DNA of 64,000 nt, taken from positions 248,001 through 312,000 of the forward strand of contig CAVSRB010000008.1 in NCBI GenBank assembly GCA_963730305.1. The letters are read 5' to 3'. Both the position numbers and the translations under genes were made by a program. The notes under the pieces were generated by a model, which ran no database searches, was not told where the DNA came from, and worked only from the letters and a program-made list of their open reading frames with translations. How positions within the stretch are numbered: position 1 is the first letter of the stretch; each line of letters starts with the position of its first letter. Shown here one piece after another: positions 35,564-45,778 of this stretch. This DNA is from CAMYMQ01 sp963730305. GTDB taxonomy: Bacteria; Pseudomonadota; Alphaproteobacteria; Bin65.

Positions 35564-36760
35564 CTAGCGGCCGATGCGGTGGACCGTGGCGCCCGCCCCG
35601 TCCGCCGCCGCGCCGCCCCTGTCGACGACCTCCGCGAGCGCTTCGTCGAGGATGTCGTGGAACTGGCGGATGCCGTATTCGACCCGGCCCAGCGTCATCG
35701 CCGGATTGGCGCCCGAGGCCAGGCCGATCTGGCCGAGCTCGGCCATGCGGTAGTCCTCGCCCGCGAACACCACCTTGCAGATCAGGTCGAACGACTTGGC
35801 CCAGTGGGCCTCGGCCTCCGGCGTCGCCGGCGGCTCGTCGATCCACAGCGAATTGACCACCACCGTCTCGTCGACGCTCTTCGGATAGATCGCGAGCAGG
35901 TTGACGTAGTCGGGGCTCATCACGATCAGCGTGTTCGGGAACAGGTAGAAGACGAAGGTGACCAGCTCGCGCATCCGCTCGGGCGGCGGGGTCGTGCCGT
36001 CGTAGCCCGTGCGCGCCAGCACCGAGCGGACGTGCCGCCCCTGCCGCGCGATCACCGCCTGGTTGTCGAGGAAGAAGTCGCCCAGCGATTTCTTGTGCAG
36101 GTGGTGGACGTGATAGGCCTCGAAGAAGGCGTCGAAGACCAGCTTCCAGTTCGCCGCCACCGGGGTGACGTGCTGGCCGTAATAGGTCATCCGGTCGAAG
36201 CCGAACACCGCCAGCTCCGCATCGGTCGGCCCGAGGTGGCCGGCCATGTCGATCGCGCCCTGCGGGTCGGCGACCACCCAGATCGCGCCGTGGCGTTCCT
36301 CGACCGGCAGCGGCACCAGCCCGTGGTCGGCCGGATCGACGTCGGGGAAGGCCTCGACCAGCGGGATCCGGGTGAGCGCGCCATCGAGGCCGTAGATCCA
36401 TTGGTGATAGGGGCAGACCAGGGAGCTCTTGCGGCACGGCCCCTGCTCCGACACCAGCCGGGTGCCCCGGTGCCGGCAGACGTTGAGGAAGGCGTGCGCC
36501 ACGCCGTCGCGGTCGCGGGTCAGCACCACCGGCACGCCGAGCTCGTCCTGGGCCAGGCAGGTCCCCGGCTTGGCCAGCAGCGCCGACGGCGCGACCGCGA
36601 CCGGCTGGGTACGGATCAACGCCCGTTCCTGCGCGCAGCGGGCCGGATCGAGATAGGCCTCGACCGGGACCGTGTGCTGGCGGTCGTCCATCTCGGGCCG
36701 GTCGCCGCGCACGGCGGCGGCGAGACGCTCGAGGAGCTGTTGCTGGCTGTCGGTTAGCAT
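35564..36760 (-). CDS. Rieske aromatic ring-hydroxylating oxygenase, alpha subunit
   Basis: A Rieske non-heme iron oxygenase of 398 residues. The Rieske [2Fe-2S] ligands are C95, H97, C116 and H119 in CRHRGTRL and CPYHQW. The mononuclear iron site is in FFEAYHVHHLH, with a later Asp. Such enzymes hydroxylate or demethylate aromatics, quaternary amines or ethers with electrons from a separate reductase, which is not in this window. I chose the ATG at 36760 (MLTDSQQQLLERL); the frame is open far upstream but that is not conserved-looking. It is first of the run Rieske-TauD-EthD-ligase-epoxide hydrolase. Confidence 0.92.
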   Translation of the reverse strand: MLTDSQQQLLERLAAAVRGDRPEMDDRQHTVPVEAYLDPARCAQERALIRTQPVAVAPSALLAKPGTCLAQDELGVPVVLTRDRDGVAHAFLNVCRHRGTRLVSEQGPCRKSSLVCPYHQWIYGLDGALTRIPLVEAFPDVDPADHGLVPLPVEERHGAIWVVADPQGAIDMAGHLGPTDAELAVFGFDRMTYYGQHVTPVAANWKLVFDAFFEAYHVHHLHKKSLGDFFLDNQAVIARQGRHVRSVLARTGYDGTTPPPERMRELVTFVFYLFPNTLIVMSPDYVNLLAIYPKSVDETVVVNSLWIDEPPATPEAEAHWAKSFDLICKVVFAGEDYRMAELGQIGLASGANPAMTLGRVEYGIRQFHDILDEALAEVVDRGGAAADGAGATVHRIGR

Positions 36761-36858
36761 CGGTGCAGTCACACTGGCCCACGGTGTCGGCGACGTCGCC
36801 GGATGCACCATCATAGCGCGTGGCGGACACCGCGGCGACAGCCTTGCGGCGAGGACGG

Positions 36859-37599
36859 TCAGAACACCGCCTTGCGCAACAGGTTCAGGCCGATGATGAG
36901 CAATGCGCCGTAGATGACCAGGCGGAAGCGCTCGTCGGAGATGCGCTTGCGCAGCCAGGCGCCGCCGGTCATGCCGAACGCCGCCGGCACGATCGCCGCG
37001 GCCGAGATGGCGGCGATGTGCGGGGTCAGCGCGTCCTTCTCGAACAGCGCGACCAGCCAGGGAATCCCGGAGATGAAGAAGATCATGCCGGTGGCCTGGA
37101 CGAACTCGTCCTTGCCGACGCGCAGCGACTGGAGGTAGGCGGCGACGGTCGGGCCGATCGAGCCGGCGGCGCCGCAGAAGATCCCGCCGACCAGGCCGAT
37201 CGCCGGCCCCGCCCAGGGCTCGGCGTCGGGCGGCAGGTGGAGGTGGAAGGCGAACAGGTTGAAGGCGACGTAGGCGCAGACCAGCAGGCCCAGGGTCGCC
37301 AGCGCGATGCGCGGGTCGAGCAGGAACAACAGCTCCGTCCCGATCACCACGCCGACGCAGGCCGACAGGCTGAGCGGCATGAAGCGGCGGATGACCCGGC
37401 CGGTATGCGGGCCGCGCAGCCATTGCCAGACGTTGAGCACGACGACCGGGATCACCGCCAGCGGGATGGCCGCGCGGATGTCGATCGTCGTGGACAGGAT
37501 CGCGATCGCGACCAGCGGCAGGCCCATGCCCATCAGCCCCTTGACCCCGCCCGCGACCGTGAAGGCGAAGACCAGCGTCGCGACCTCGAGCGCGGTCAC
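36859..37599 (-). CDS. Sulfite exporter TauE/SafE family protein
   Basis: A 246-residue inner-membrane protein with eight or so hydrophobic segments in two TauE repeats. Repeat 1 starts VFAFTVAGGVKGLMGMGLPLVAIAIL; repeat 2 starts IGLVGGIFCGAAGSIGPTVAAYLQS. The family exports sulfite, sulfoacetate or other organosulfonates. It lies between the Rieske operon and the molybdenum hydroxylase gene on the same strand, 100 bases upstream of the Rieske gene. With a TauD-type enzyme close by, a sulfonate link is possible but not shown. Confidence 0.9.
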   Translation of the reverse strand: MTALEVATLVFAFTVAGGVKGLMGMGLPLVAIAILSTTIDIRAAIPLAVIPVVVLNVWQWLRGPHTGRVIRRFMPLSLSACVGVVIGTELLFLLDPRIALATLGLLVCAYVAFNLFAFHLHLPPDAEPWAGPAIGLVGGIFCGAAGSIGPTVAAYLQSLRVGKDEFVQATGMIFFISGIPWLVALFEKDALTPHIAAISAAAIVPAAFGMTGGAWLRKRISDERFRLVIYGALLIIGLNLLRKAVF

Positions 37600-37671
37600 G
37601 GCGCGGGGCGATCCGTCGATGTCGGGTGCGTCACGGGCAGGTCGTCAAGCGGGTTGCGCCGGAAGATGCGA

Positions 37672-40004
37672 TCATGCCGCCGCCTTGCGCTCCCCGTTGA
37701 GGGCGCGCCAGATCGCCAGCGGGGTCGCCGGCATGTCGATATGGTCGATCCCCGCCGCGGGCATCAGCGCGTCGACCAGGGCGTTGATGATCGCCGGCGG
37801 CGCGCCGATCGCGCCCGCCTCGCCCGCGCCCTTGATGCCCAGCGGGTTGTTCTTGCAGGGCACGTTGTGGGTGTCGAAGGCGAAGAACGGGAACTGGTCG
37901 GCCTTGGGCAGGTTGTAGTCCATGAACGAGCCGGTCACGAGCTGGCCGCTGTCCGGGTCGTACCAGGTGAACTCGTGCAGCGCCTGGCCGAGGCCCTGGA
38001 CGATGCCGCCATGGACCTGGCCGGCGAGCATGATCGGGTTGATGACCTTGCCGAAATCGTCGACCACGGTGTAGCGCGCCACCTCGACGGTGCCGGTGTC
38101 GGGGTCGACCTCGACCTCGATGATGTGGCAGCCGTTGGGGAAGGTCGCGCCCTCGGGCATGTGCTGGTTCTCGTCGTCCAGCCCCGGCTCCATGCCCTCG
38201 GGCAGGTTGGCCGGGTCGCGCGCGGCCTTGGCGACCTCGAACAGGGTCATGGTCTTGTCGGTGCCGGCGACGGTGTAGGCGCCGTCGGCGAACTCGACGT
38301 CGACCGGGGCGACCTCCATGACGTGGGCGGCGACCGCCTTGCCCTTCTCCCTGATCTTGTCCGACACGCCGAGCACCGCCGAGCCGCCGACCGGGACCGA
38401 GCGCGAGCCGCCGGTCATCCCCGGGGCGTGCGGTCGGTGTCGCCCTGGACGATGTTGATGCGCTCGGCGTCGATGCCCAGCGCCTCCGACATGATCTGCT
38501 TGTAGGAGGTGGCGTGGCCCTGGCCGTTCTCCATGGTGCCGATCAGGACGGTGACGGTGTCGTCCTCCTCGAACTTGGCGATCGCGGTCTCCGGCGCGCC
38601 GCCGCCGCAGCGCTCGATATAGGTGGCCATGCCGATGCCGCGCAGCTTGCCGCGCCTGGCCGCTTCGGCGCGGCGCGCCTCGAAGCCGGCCCAGTCGGCG
38701 TTGGCCATGCCCTGGTCCATCACCGCCTCGAACTCGCCGCTGTCGTACACGTCGCCGAGGCAGGTCGTGTAGGGCATCTGCTCGGGCTTGATGAAGTTGC
38801 GCCGGCGGATCGCGTCCGGGGTCATGCCCATCTCGCGCGCGGCCTTGTCGACCAGCCGCTCGATCAGGTAGGCGGCCTCGGGCCGGCCGGCGCCGCGGTA
38901 GGCGTCGACCGGGACCGTGTTGGTGACCACGCCCTTGACGTTGATGTAGATCGCCGGCTGGTCGTAGAGGCCGACCAGCATGTCGTGGCCGCCGGTGACG
39001 ACGAAGGGCGAGAAGTTGGAGAGATAGGCGCCGAGCGCGGCGTAGGTGGTGACCTTGAGGCCGAGGAAGCGGCCGTCCTCGGCCAGCGCGAGCTCGGCGA
39101 AGCTGACATGGTCGCGGCCCTGCAGGTCGGACATGAAGGCCTCGGACCGGTCGGCGGTCCACTTCACCGCCCGCTTGATCTTGCGCGACGCCCAGACCAC
39201 CAGCGGCTGCTCGGCGTGGAGGAAGACCTTCATGCCGAAGCCGCCGCCGACATGGCCGGTGACGATGCGCAGCTTCTCCTTGTCGATGCCCAGGACGACG
39301 TCGGCGATCTGGCCGTAGATGACGTGCGGCCCCTGGGTCGGGGTGTAGAGCGTCGACCGGTCGGTGGCCGGGTCGTAGTCGGCGAGCGCGGCGCGCGGCT
39401 CCATCGAGTTGACCACGACCCGATTGTTGACCAGGCGCAGCTTGGTGACGTGGTGTGCCTTGGCCAGCGCCGCCTCGGCCCCGTCCTGGTCGCCCTTCTC
39501 CCAGTCGAAGGCCGTGTTGTCCGGGATGTGGTCCCACACCCGCGCGGCGCCCGGCTGGGTCGCGCCCCAGGTGTCGACCGAGGGATCGAGCTCCTCGTAG
39601 TCGACCATGATCAGCTCGGCCGCGTCGCGCGCCTGGTTGAGCGTCTCGGCGACGACCAGGGCGACCGGATCGCCGCCGTAGCGGACCTTCTCCTGGGCCA
39701 GGATCGGGTGCGGCGTGTCGGCCCGGTCGGAGCCGTCGCGGCTCTTCATCGCGATGTTGCAGGGCATGCCGCCGAGCCCGTCGGCGGCGACGTCGGCGCC
39801 GGTCAGCACGGTCAGCACGCCCGGCGCGGCCACCGCCTCGCCGGTGTCGATCGAGCGGATGCGGGCGTGCGCGTGCGGCGAGCGCAGGATGTAGGCGTAG
39901 GCCTGTCCGTCGATGTTGACGTCGTCGGTGTAGCGGCCCCCGCCGGTCACCAACGTCTGATCCTCGACCCGCTTGATCGCCTGCCCGACCCCGAATTTTG
40001 TCAT
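37672..40004 (-). CDS. Molybdopterin hydroxylase large subunit (CoxL/XDH family, frameshifted)
   Basis: The large, molybdenum-cofactor subunit of the xanthine dehydrogenase/aerobic CO dehydrogenase family, about 775 residues. It opens with MTKFGVGQAIKRVEDQTLVTGGGRYTDDV; MoCo contacts are in HVGGGFGMKV, AYRGAGRPEA and the C-terminal GIKGAGEAGAIGAPPAIINA, whose Glu is catalytic in this family. The CO-dehydrogenase AYXCSFR loop is not seen, so this is a form II-like or other hydroxylase. The frame breaks in CCCCGGGG near 38420, joining GDTDRTP to GMTGGSRSVPVGG. No medium (FAD) or small (2Fe-2S) subunit gene flanks it. Confidence 0.9.
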
Positions 40005-40138
40005 GCCATCTTCCCTATCGCTGCGTGTGCCCGAACGAGGCTATGATCCGTCCCGCTACCCGGCAAGGCGCCGGCATACATCAAGTCATGCCGCCCGACG
40101 ACTGCCGATTTCCCGGACCGACGGACATAGTGCGGGTC

Positions 40139-40158
40139 TTCGTTTACGTATTAACGAA
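40139..40158. promoter_or_regulatory. Inverted repeat upstream of the MacA/MacB-like efflux operon
   Basis: TTCGTT (40139-40144) and AACGAA (40153-40158) flank an AT-rich 8-base centre, 36 bases before the adaptor start. The size and place suit a TetR-type or similar operator. No regulator gene is adjacent. Confidence 0.35.
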
Positions 40159-40193
40159 AACAGCGCGGTCAAAACAGGGATGCCATACCGCCA

Positions 40194-41746
40194 ATGAATG
40201 GACCGACCAAAACCCGGCGCCGGCGGTCACGGACGTGGCCGCTGCTCGTCCTGTTGCTCGTCGTCGGCGGCGGGGCGGCGGCCTATTGGTACTGGAACCA
40301 GGACGAACAGGCGGACCTGCCGCTGTGGCGGACCGCCACCATCACCCGCGGCCCCCTGGCGAGCACCGTCTCCGCCAGCGGCACGCTGCGCGCGGTGGTG
40401 ACGGTCGAGGTCGGCTCGCAGATCTCGGGCCAGATCAAGGCGCTCTACGCCGACTTCAATTCCGAGGTGAAGGCCAACCAGAAGATCGCCCTGATCGACC
40501 CGGCGACCTTCCAGGCCAAGCTGCAGGAGGCGGAGGCCGACCTGGCGGTGGCCAAGGCCAGCGTCTCGGTGCAGCAGTCGCGCCTGACCGCGCTCGCCGC
40601 CGACATCCGCGCCGCCCAGGCCGCGCTGACCCAGGCCAAGGCCGACTACGACCGCAAGAAGGAGCTGATGCCCACTCGGGCGATCACCAAGTCCGATTTC
40701 GACAAGGCCGAGGCCGCCTTCAACCAGGCCAAGGCCAAGCTCGACGGCGCTGTCGCCAGCGAGGCGCAGCAGCGGGCCCAGCTCGAGGTCGCCCGCGCCC
40801 AGATCCTGCAGAAGGACGCGATCGTGCGCCAGCGCCGGCTCGACCTCGACCGCACCGTGATCCGCTCGCCGGTCGACGGCGTCGTGATCGCGCGCAACAT
40901 CGACAAGGGCCAGACCGTCGCCGCCAGCCTGCAGGCGCCCGTCCTGTTCACCATCGCCAAGAACCTCCGCCACATGCAGGTCGAGGTCAGCGTCGACGAG
41001 GCCGACATCGGCCGCATCCGCGTCGGCCAGCAGGTCGAGTTCACGGTCAATTCGTTCCAGGGCCGGACCTTCCCCGGCGAGGTCAAGCAGATCCGGTTGC
41101 AGCCCAAGGAGGTCTCCAACGTCATCACCTACACGGTGATCGTCAGCGCCGAGAACGCCGACCTCCGCCTGCTGCCCGGGCATGACCGCCAACGTCACCT
41201 TCAGCGTCAGCCGTCGCGATGCCGTGCGTGTTGGTGCCGAACCGGGCGCTGCGCTTCCGCCCGCCGGGCGCCCAGGCGCAGCGCGCCACCGGGCGCCGCC
41301 GCAGCGGCCAGGGCAACGCGCTGGTGCGCCGGCTGAGCCAGCAACTCGCCCTCAACGCCAAGCAGAAGAAGGACCTGCAGGCGATCTTCGCGTCGGTGCG
41401 CACCAAGCTCCGGGACATGCGCCGCCGCGGCGCCAACCGCGAGGCGATCATGGCCGAGCTGCGCAAGATGCGGGCCCGGCTGCCGGCCCGGATCATGGAT
41501 ATCCTGACCCCCGATCAGCAGAAGAAGTACCGCCAGCTGTCGCGCCGGCGCGAGACCAACCCGGTGCGGCGCTCGCAGGTGTGGACGGTCGCCGCCGACG
41601 GCCAGGCCAAGGCGGTGACGATCTGGACCGGGATCAGCGACGGCCGGGTGACCGAGGTCGTCCGCGGCCCGCTCAAGCAAGGCGACAAGGTGATCACCGG
41701 CATCAGCACCGAGCGGCGGCGACGCGGTCTGCGCCTCGGGTTCTAG
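40194..41746 (+). CDS. MacA-like periplasmic adaptor with Spy/CpxP-like insert (two frameshifts)
   Basis: Periplasmic adaptor of an ABC-type tripartite efflux system. A basic N-terminus and one membrane anchor (about 16-35) lead to a lipoyl half (TLRAVVTVEVGSQISGQIKALY), a long coiled hairpin (about 100-215), the other lipoyl half (RSPVDGVVIARNIDKGQTV) and the beta-barrel. Inserted between VPNRALRFRP and VWTVAADGQAKAV is a charged helical segment of about 85 residues with two LTxxQ-type motifs, LNAKQKKDL and LTPDQQKKYRQL, as in Spy/CpxP. One extra base at about 41180 (PGMTANVTF) and another at about 41231 break the frame. The next two genes encode its ATPase and permease. Confidence 0.85.
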
Positions 41747-41748
41747 CG

Positions 41749-42526
41749 ATGGACGCCCAGCCCGACACCGACCGTGCGTTGATCGAGGTCCGGGGCCTGC
41801 GCAAGGAATACCGGATGGGCGACCACGTCGTGCCGGCGCTGGTCGACCTCGACGTCGACATCCGCCAGGGCGAGTTCGTCGCCATCATGGGCCCGTCGGG
41901 CTCGGGCAAGTCGACCTGCATGCACATCCTCGGCTGCCTCGACCGGCCCACCGCCGGCACCTACGTGCTCGACGGCGAGGACGTCTCGGCGCTCGGCGCC
42001 GACGCCCTGGCCGACATTCGCAACAGCAAGGTCGGCTTCGTCTTCCAGTCGTTCAACCTGCTCGGCCGCGGCGAGCGCGCTGGCCAACGTCGAGCTGCCG
42101 ATGATGTACGGCCACGCGCCGCGGCGCGAGCGGCGCGAAGCGGCCGAGGCGGCGCTGACCGCGGTCGGCCTGGGCGAGCGCATGCACCACCTGCCGACCC
42201 AGCTCTCCGGCGGCCAGATGCAGCGCGTCGCGATCGCGCGGGCGATCGTCAACCAGCCGGAAATGCTGCTCGCCGACGAGCCGACCGGCGCGCTCGACAC
42301 CCGTACCGGGTTCGAGATCATGGCCCTGTTCCAGCAGCTCAACAAAGACGGCATCACCCTGTTGATCGTCACCCACGAGCCGGAGATCGCCGCCTTCGCC
42401 CAGCGGGTCCTGCACTTCCGCGACGGCCGGCTGGTCGGCGACGAGACGGTCGAGGAGCCGCGCAGCGCCCAGGCGCTGCTCGACGAAGGCGTCGGCGCGC
42501 GGCCCGAGGCGGAGGCCACGACATGA
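41749..42526 (+). CDS. MacB-type ABC transporter ATP-binding protein (frameshifted)
   Basis: The ATPase of a MacAB-like export system, about 258 residues after repair. Walker A is IMGPSGSGKST, the Q-loop is in KVGFVFQSFNLL, the signature motif is QLSGGQMQRVAIARA, Walker B is MLLADEPTGALDT, and the H-loop is in LIVTHEPEI. One extra base at about 42071 disrupts the stretch expected to read LGRASALANVELPMMYG. Unlike E. coli MacB, the ATPase and permease are separate proteins. It starts 2 bases after the adaptor stop and is followed by the permease gene. Confidence 0.9.
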
Positions 42527-42539
42527 CGGAGGCCGCGAC

Positions 42540-43771
42540 ATGACCTTGGGCGACTGCATCGCCGCCGCGAACCAGTCGCTGCGCGCCAACACGATGCGCA
42601 GCATCCTGACCTCGCTGGGCATCATCATCGGGGTCGCCGCGGTGATCGCCATGGTCGCGATCGGCGCCGGCGCGCAGCGCCAGGTCCAGAAGGTGATCAA
42701 GAACCTGGGCTCGAACATCGTCGTCGTCGTCAACGGCAGCCGCACCGGCAGCGGCGCGCGCGGGCCGCGCGGCTCGCAGATCAGCCTGACCGAACAGGAC
42801 GCCGAAGCGATCCAGAAGGAGATCCCGGCGGTTCAGGTCTCGGCCCCCTCGGTGCGCGGCGCCGCCCAGGTCGTGTTCGGCAACACCAACTGGAACACCG
42901 CCATCTACGGCATCACCGAGGAATATTTCACCGCGCGGTCGTGGGAGATCGCCGACGGCCGCCGCTTCTCGCCGACCGAGCTGCGCGGCGCGGCCAAGGT
43001 CGCCATCGTCGGCCACACGCTGATCAAGGAGCTGTTCGGCGGGGCCAACCCGATCGGCCAGACTTTCCGTATCCAGCGGGTGCCGTTCCAGGTGATCGGC
43101 ATCCTCAAGGCCAAGGGCGAGACGCCGTGGGGCCGCGACCAGGACGACGTCATCTTCCTGCCGCTGTCGACCGCGAAGAAGCGGGTGCTCGGCGGCCGCC
43201 GGATCAAGGGCAACCTGGTCGGCTCGATCACGGTCAAGGCGTGGACCGCGCCCCAGGTGTCGGAGGTCGTGACCGAGGTCAACGAGCTCTGCGCCAGCGC
43301 CACCGCATCCGGCCCGGCCAGCCGGACGACTTCTCGGTGCGCAACATCTCGTCCTTCATGTCGGCGCGGGCGGAGAGCTCGCGGGTGATGACCCTGCTGC
43401 TCGCCTCGGTGGCGGCGATCTCGCTGGTCGTCGGCGGCATCGGCATCATGAACATCATGCTGGTCTCGGTGACCGAGCGGACGCGCGAGATCGGCCTGCG
43501 CATGGCCGTCGGCGCGCGCCGGGCCGATATTCTCTCCCAGTTCATCATCGAGGCGATCAGCCTGTCGCTGATCGGCGGCCTGCTCGGCATCGGCCTCGGC
43601 GTCGGCGGCTCGATCCTGCTGTCGAGCACGGTCGGCTGGCCGGTGCAGATCGAGCCGGGCTCGATCCTGCTCGCGGTCGGCTTCTCCGCCGCGGTCGGCA
43701 TCTTCTTCGGCTTCTACCCGGCGCGGAAGGCGAGCCGGCTCGACCCGATCGAGGCGCTGCGGCGCGAGTGA
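42540..43771 (+). CDS. MacB-like ABC transporter permease (frameshifted)
   Basis: FtsX/MacB-fold permease, about 410 residues after repair. It has an N-terminal helix (RSILTSLGIIIGVAAVIAMVAIG), a periplasmic MacB core domain (about 50-250), and three C-terminal helices with the signature MNIMLVSVTERTREIGLRMAVGARR, ending in YPARKASRLDPIEALR. One base is missing at about 43289, so GAGCT-CTGCGC should encode ELLRQRHRIRPGQPDDF. GGAGG precedes the ATG. With the adaptor and ATPase it forms a complete inner-membrane efflux unit that would dock to a TolC-type channel encoded elsewhere. Confidence 0.9.
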
Positions 43772-43902
43772 CGCGCCACCGCCGACAGGCGCGACGGATT
43801 TCCCGCCGAACGGCAAATATCCGAGGACGGCCCACGCCGGGGCGGTATCATCGACCCGGCGGGCACCGACCCGCGACCGACAGGAACGGGAAGGAGCCGG
43901 AG

Positions 43903-44331
43903 ATGGCCGAAACGAAACGAGCCGCATGCTTCTGCGGCGCTGTGCAGGTGGAGGTGACCGGCGACCCGGCCGTCCAGGGCTTCTGCCACTGCGAGGACTG
44001 CAGGAGCTGGTCCGGAACGCCGGTGACCGCGTACGCGCTGTGGCCGGCCGGCAACGTCCGCGTCGTTGCCGGCGCCGACGCCCTCGCCAGCTTCTCCAAG
44101 ACCGGCAAGGCGGTGCGCCACCACTGCAAGACCTGCGGCGGCGCGGTGATGACCGAGTCGCCGGCGGTCGAGATGATCGACGTCTATCCGATGCTGATCG
44201 AGGGCTTCGCCTTCGCCCCGGCGGCGCACATCCATTACGGCGTGCGGGTTCTGGACATGCCGGACGGCCTGCCCAAGTTCCGCGACCTGCCGGGCAGCGC
44301 CGGCGGGTCGGACGAGATGATCCCCGATTGA
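43903..44331 (+). CDS. GFA family protein (glutathione-dependent formaldehyde-activating-like)
   Basis: A 142-residue zinc-binding GFA-domain protein. Zinc ligands are in CFCGAVQ (C9, C11), CHCEDCR (C28, C30, C33) and HHCKTCGG. The fold is known from Gfa, which was reported to speed formation of S-hydroxymethylglutathione, though most family members have no proven activity. The ATG at 43903 has AAGGAGCCGGAG upstream. It is a single gene between the efflux operon and the amidase gene, which it meets end to end. Confidence 0.92.
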   Translation: MAETKRAACFCGAVQVEVTGDPAVQGFCHCEDCRSWSGTPVTAYALWPAGNVRVVAGADALASFSKTGKAVRHHCKTCGGAVMTESPAVEMIDVYPMLIEGFAFAPAAHIHYGVRVLDMPDGLPKFRDLPGSAGGSDEMIPD

Positions 44332-44334
44332 CGC

Positions 44335-45774
44335 CTAGCCGGCGGCGCCGAGCTTCGCCAGGTCGGGCACCGCCCGCGCGCAGGCCGGGTCCCCCGCCAT
44401 CGCCAGTTCGAGGGCGTGGGCGACGCGCAGCAGGTCGACGTCGCCGTTGCGCCGGCCGACGAGCTGGAGGCCGAAGGGCAGTCCCCGGTCGTCGACCCCG
44501 CACGGGATCGAGATGCAGGGGTGGTTCAGCAGCGTGATCGAATAGGTCAGCGCGACATAGTCGTAGTAGCCCTTGACCGGGCGGCCATCGACCTCCGGCG
44601 GATAGAACAGTTCCTTCGGCCAGGGGTAGACGCCCATGGTCGGCGTGATCATCACGTCGATGTCGGCGAAATAGTCCTGGAACCGCCGATAGATGCGGGT
44701 CTGCTCGGCGAAGGCCCAGCCCGCGTCGTCGATCGAGATCTTGCGGGCGTGCTCCAGATTGCCGGTGACCAGCGGCCCGAAGCGGCCGGGTTCCTCGGCG
44801 TCGCGCTCGGCATAGGTGCCGAGGAACAGCACCCCGCGCAGGATGTCGTAGGCCCGCTCGAGCCCGTCGAAATCCGGGTCCCTCTCCCGCGCGTCGGCGA
44901 ACAGCGGCGCGATCCGCTCGACCCGGTCGGCGAAGACCGCGCGCAGGGTCGGCTCGATCGGGGCGAAGCCCTGGTCGGTGGAGAAGGCCACCCGCAGCCG
45001 CGACAGGTCCGCGGGCACGAGCGGCCCGCCGAGCGCCGGGTCGAGATGTCCCGCGCACGGATCCTTCGTTGCGCGCGCGGCCGCGCCCTGGAGCAAGAGC
45101 CAGGTGTCGGCCACGTCGCGCGCCATCGGGCCGGGCACGGAGAAGGGAATGGCGCCGACCGGACGCACGCTGTTGGGCACCACTCCCGCGGTCGGGCGGA
45201 AGCCGACGACACCGTTGAACGAGCCCGGGATGCGCAGGCTGCCCGCGTTGTCGGTGCCCATCGCCAGCGGGAACATGCCGGTGGCCAGGCCGACCGCCGA
45301 GCCTCCCGACGAGCCGCCGCAGGTCAGGGCGAGGTCCCACGGGCTCGGCGTCGCCCCGAATAGCGGGTTGGACGTGTTGCCGCCGGCCGACAGCTCCGGC
45401 AGGTTGGTCTTGCCCAGGACCGTCGCGCCGGCCTGCCGGACGTTGGCGACCAACTCCTCGTCCGCCTCCGGAACGTTGTCGGCCAGCGCCTTCGAGCCCC
45501 AGGTCGTGCGGATGCCGCCGGTCGTGTAGTTGTCCTTGAAGCCGACCGGCAGCCCGTGCAGCGGGCCCAGCGCGTCGCCGGCCATGACCGCGGCCTCGGC
45601 GGCCGTTGCGGTCTTGCGTGCGCCGGCCTCGTCGATCGTCACCACGGCGTTGAGCACGCCGTTGAGTTCCCCGATCCGGGCCAGGCAGGCGTCGAGCAGC
45701 TCGACCGGCGACAGCGCCTTGGCGCCGATCAGGCGGCGCAGCTCGACGGCACTCAGGTCGACGAGATCGCTCAT
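44335..45774 (-). CDS. Amidase signature enzyme
   Basis: A 479-residue amidase signature hydrolase. The Ser-cisSer-Lys triad is in view: K80 in GLPVGFKDN, S155 in TCGGSSGGSA and the nucleophile S179 in GTDNAGSLRIPGS. The N-terminal helix VDLSAVELRRLIGAKALSPVE is typical. It is cytoplasmic and hydrolyses an amide; the substrate is unknown. It starts 5 bases after the polysaccharide-deacetylase-like gene on the same strand, so the pair is probably co-expressed and may process an acylated amide compound such as a cyclic ureide or formamide. Confidence 0.93.
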   Translation of the reverse strand: MSDLVDLSAVELRRLIGAKALSPVELLDACLARIGELNGVLNAVVTIDEAGARKTATAAEAAVMAGDALGPLHGLPVGFKDNYTTGGIRTTWGSKALADNVPEADEELVANVRQAGATVLGKTNLPELSAGGNTSNPLFGATPSPWDLALTCGGSSGGSAVGLATGMFPLAMGTDNAGSLRIPGSFNGVVGFRPTAGVVPNSVRPVGAIPFSVPGPMARDVADTWLLLQGAAARATKDPCAGHLDPALGGPLVPADLSRLRVAFSTDQGFAPIEPTLRAVFADRVERIAPLFADARERDPDFDGLERAYDILRGVLFLGTYAERDAEEPGRFGPLVTGNLEHARKISIDDAGWAFAEQTRIYRRFQDYFADIDVMITPTMGVYPWPKELFYPPEVDGRPVKGYYDYVALTYSITLLNHPCISIPCGVDDRGLPFGLQLVGRRNGDVDLLRVAHALELAMAGDPACARAVPDLAKLGAAG

Positions 45775-45778
45775 CGTG

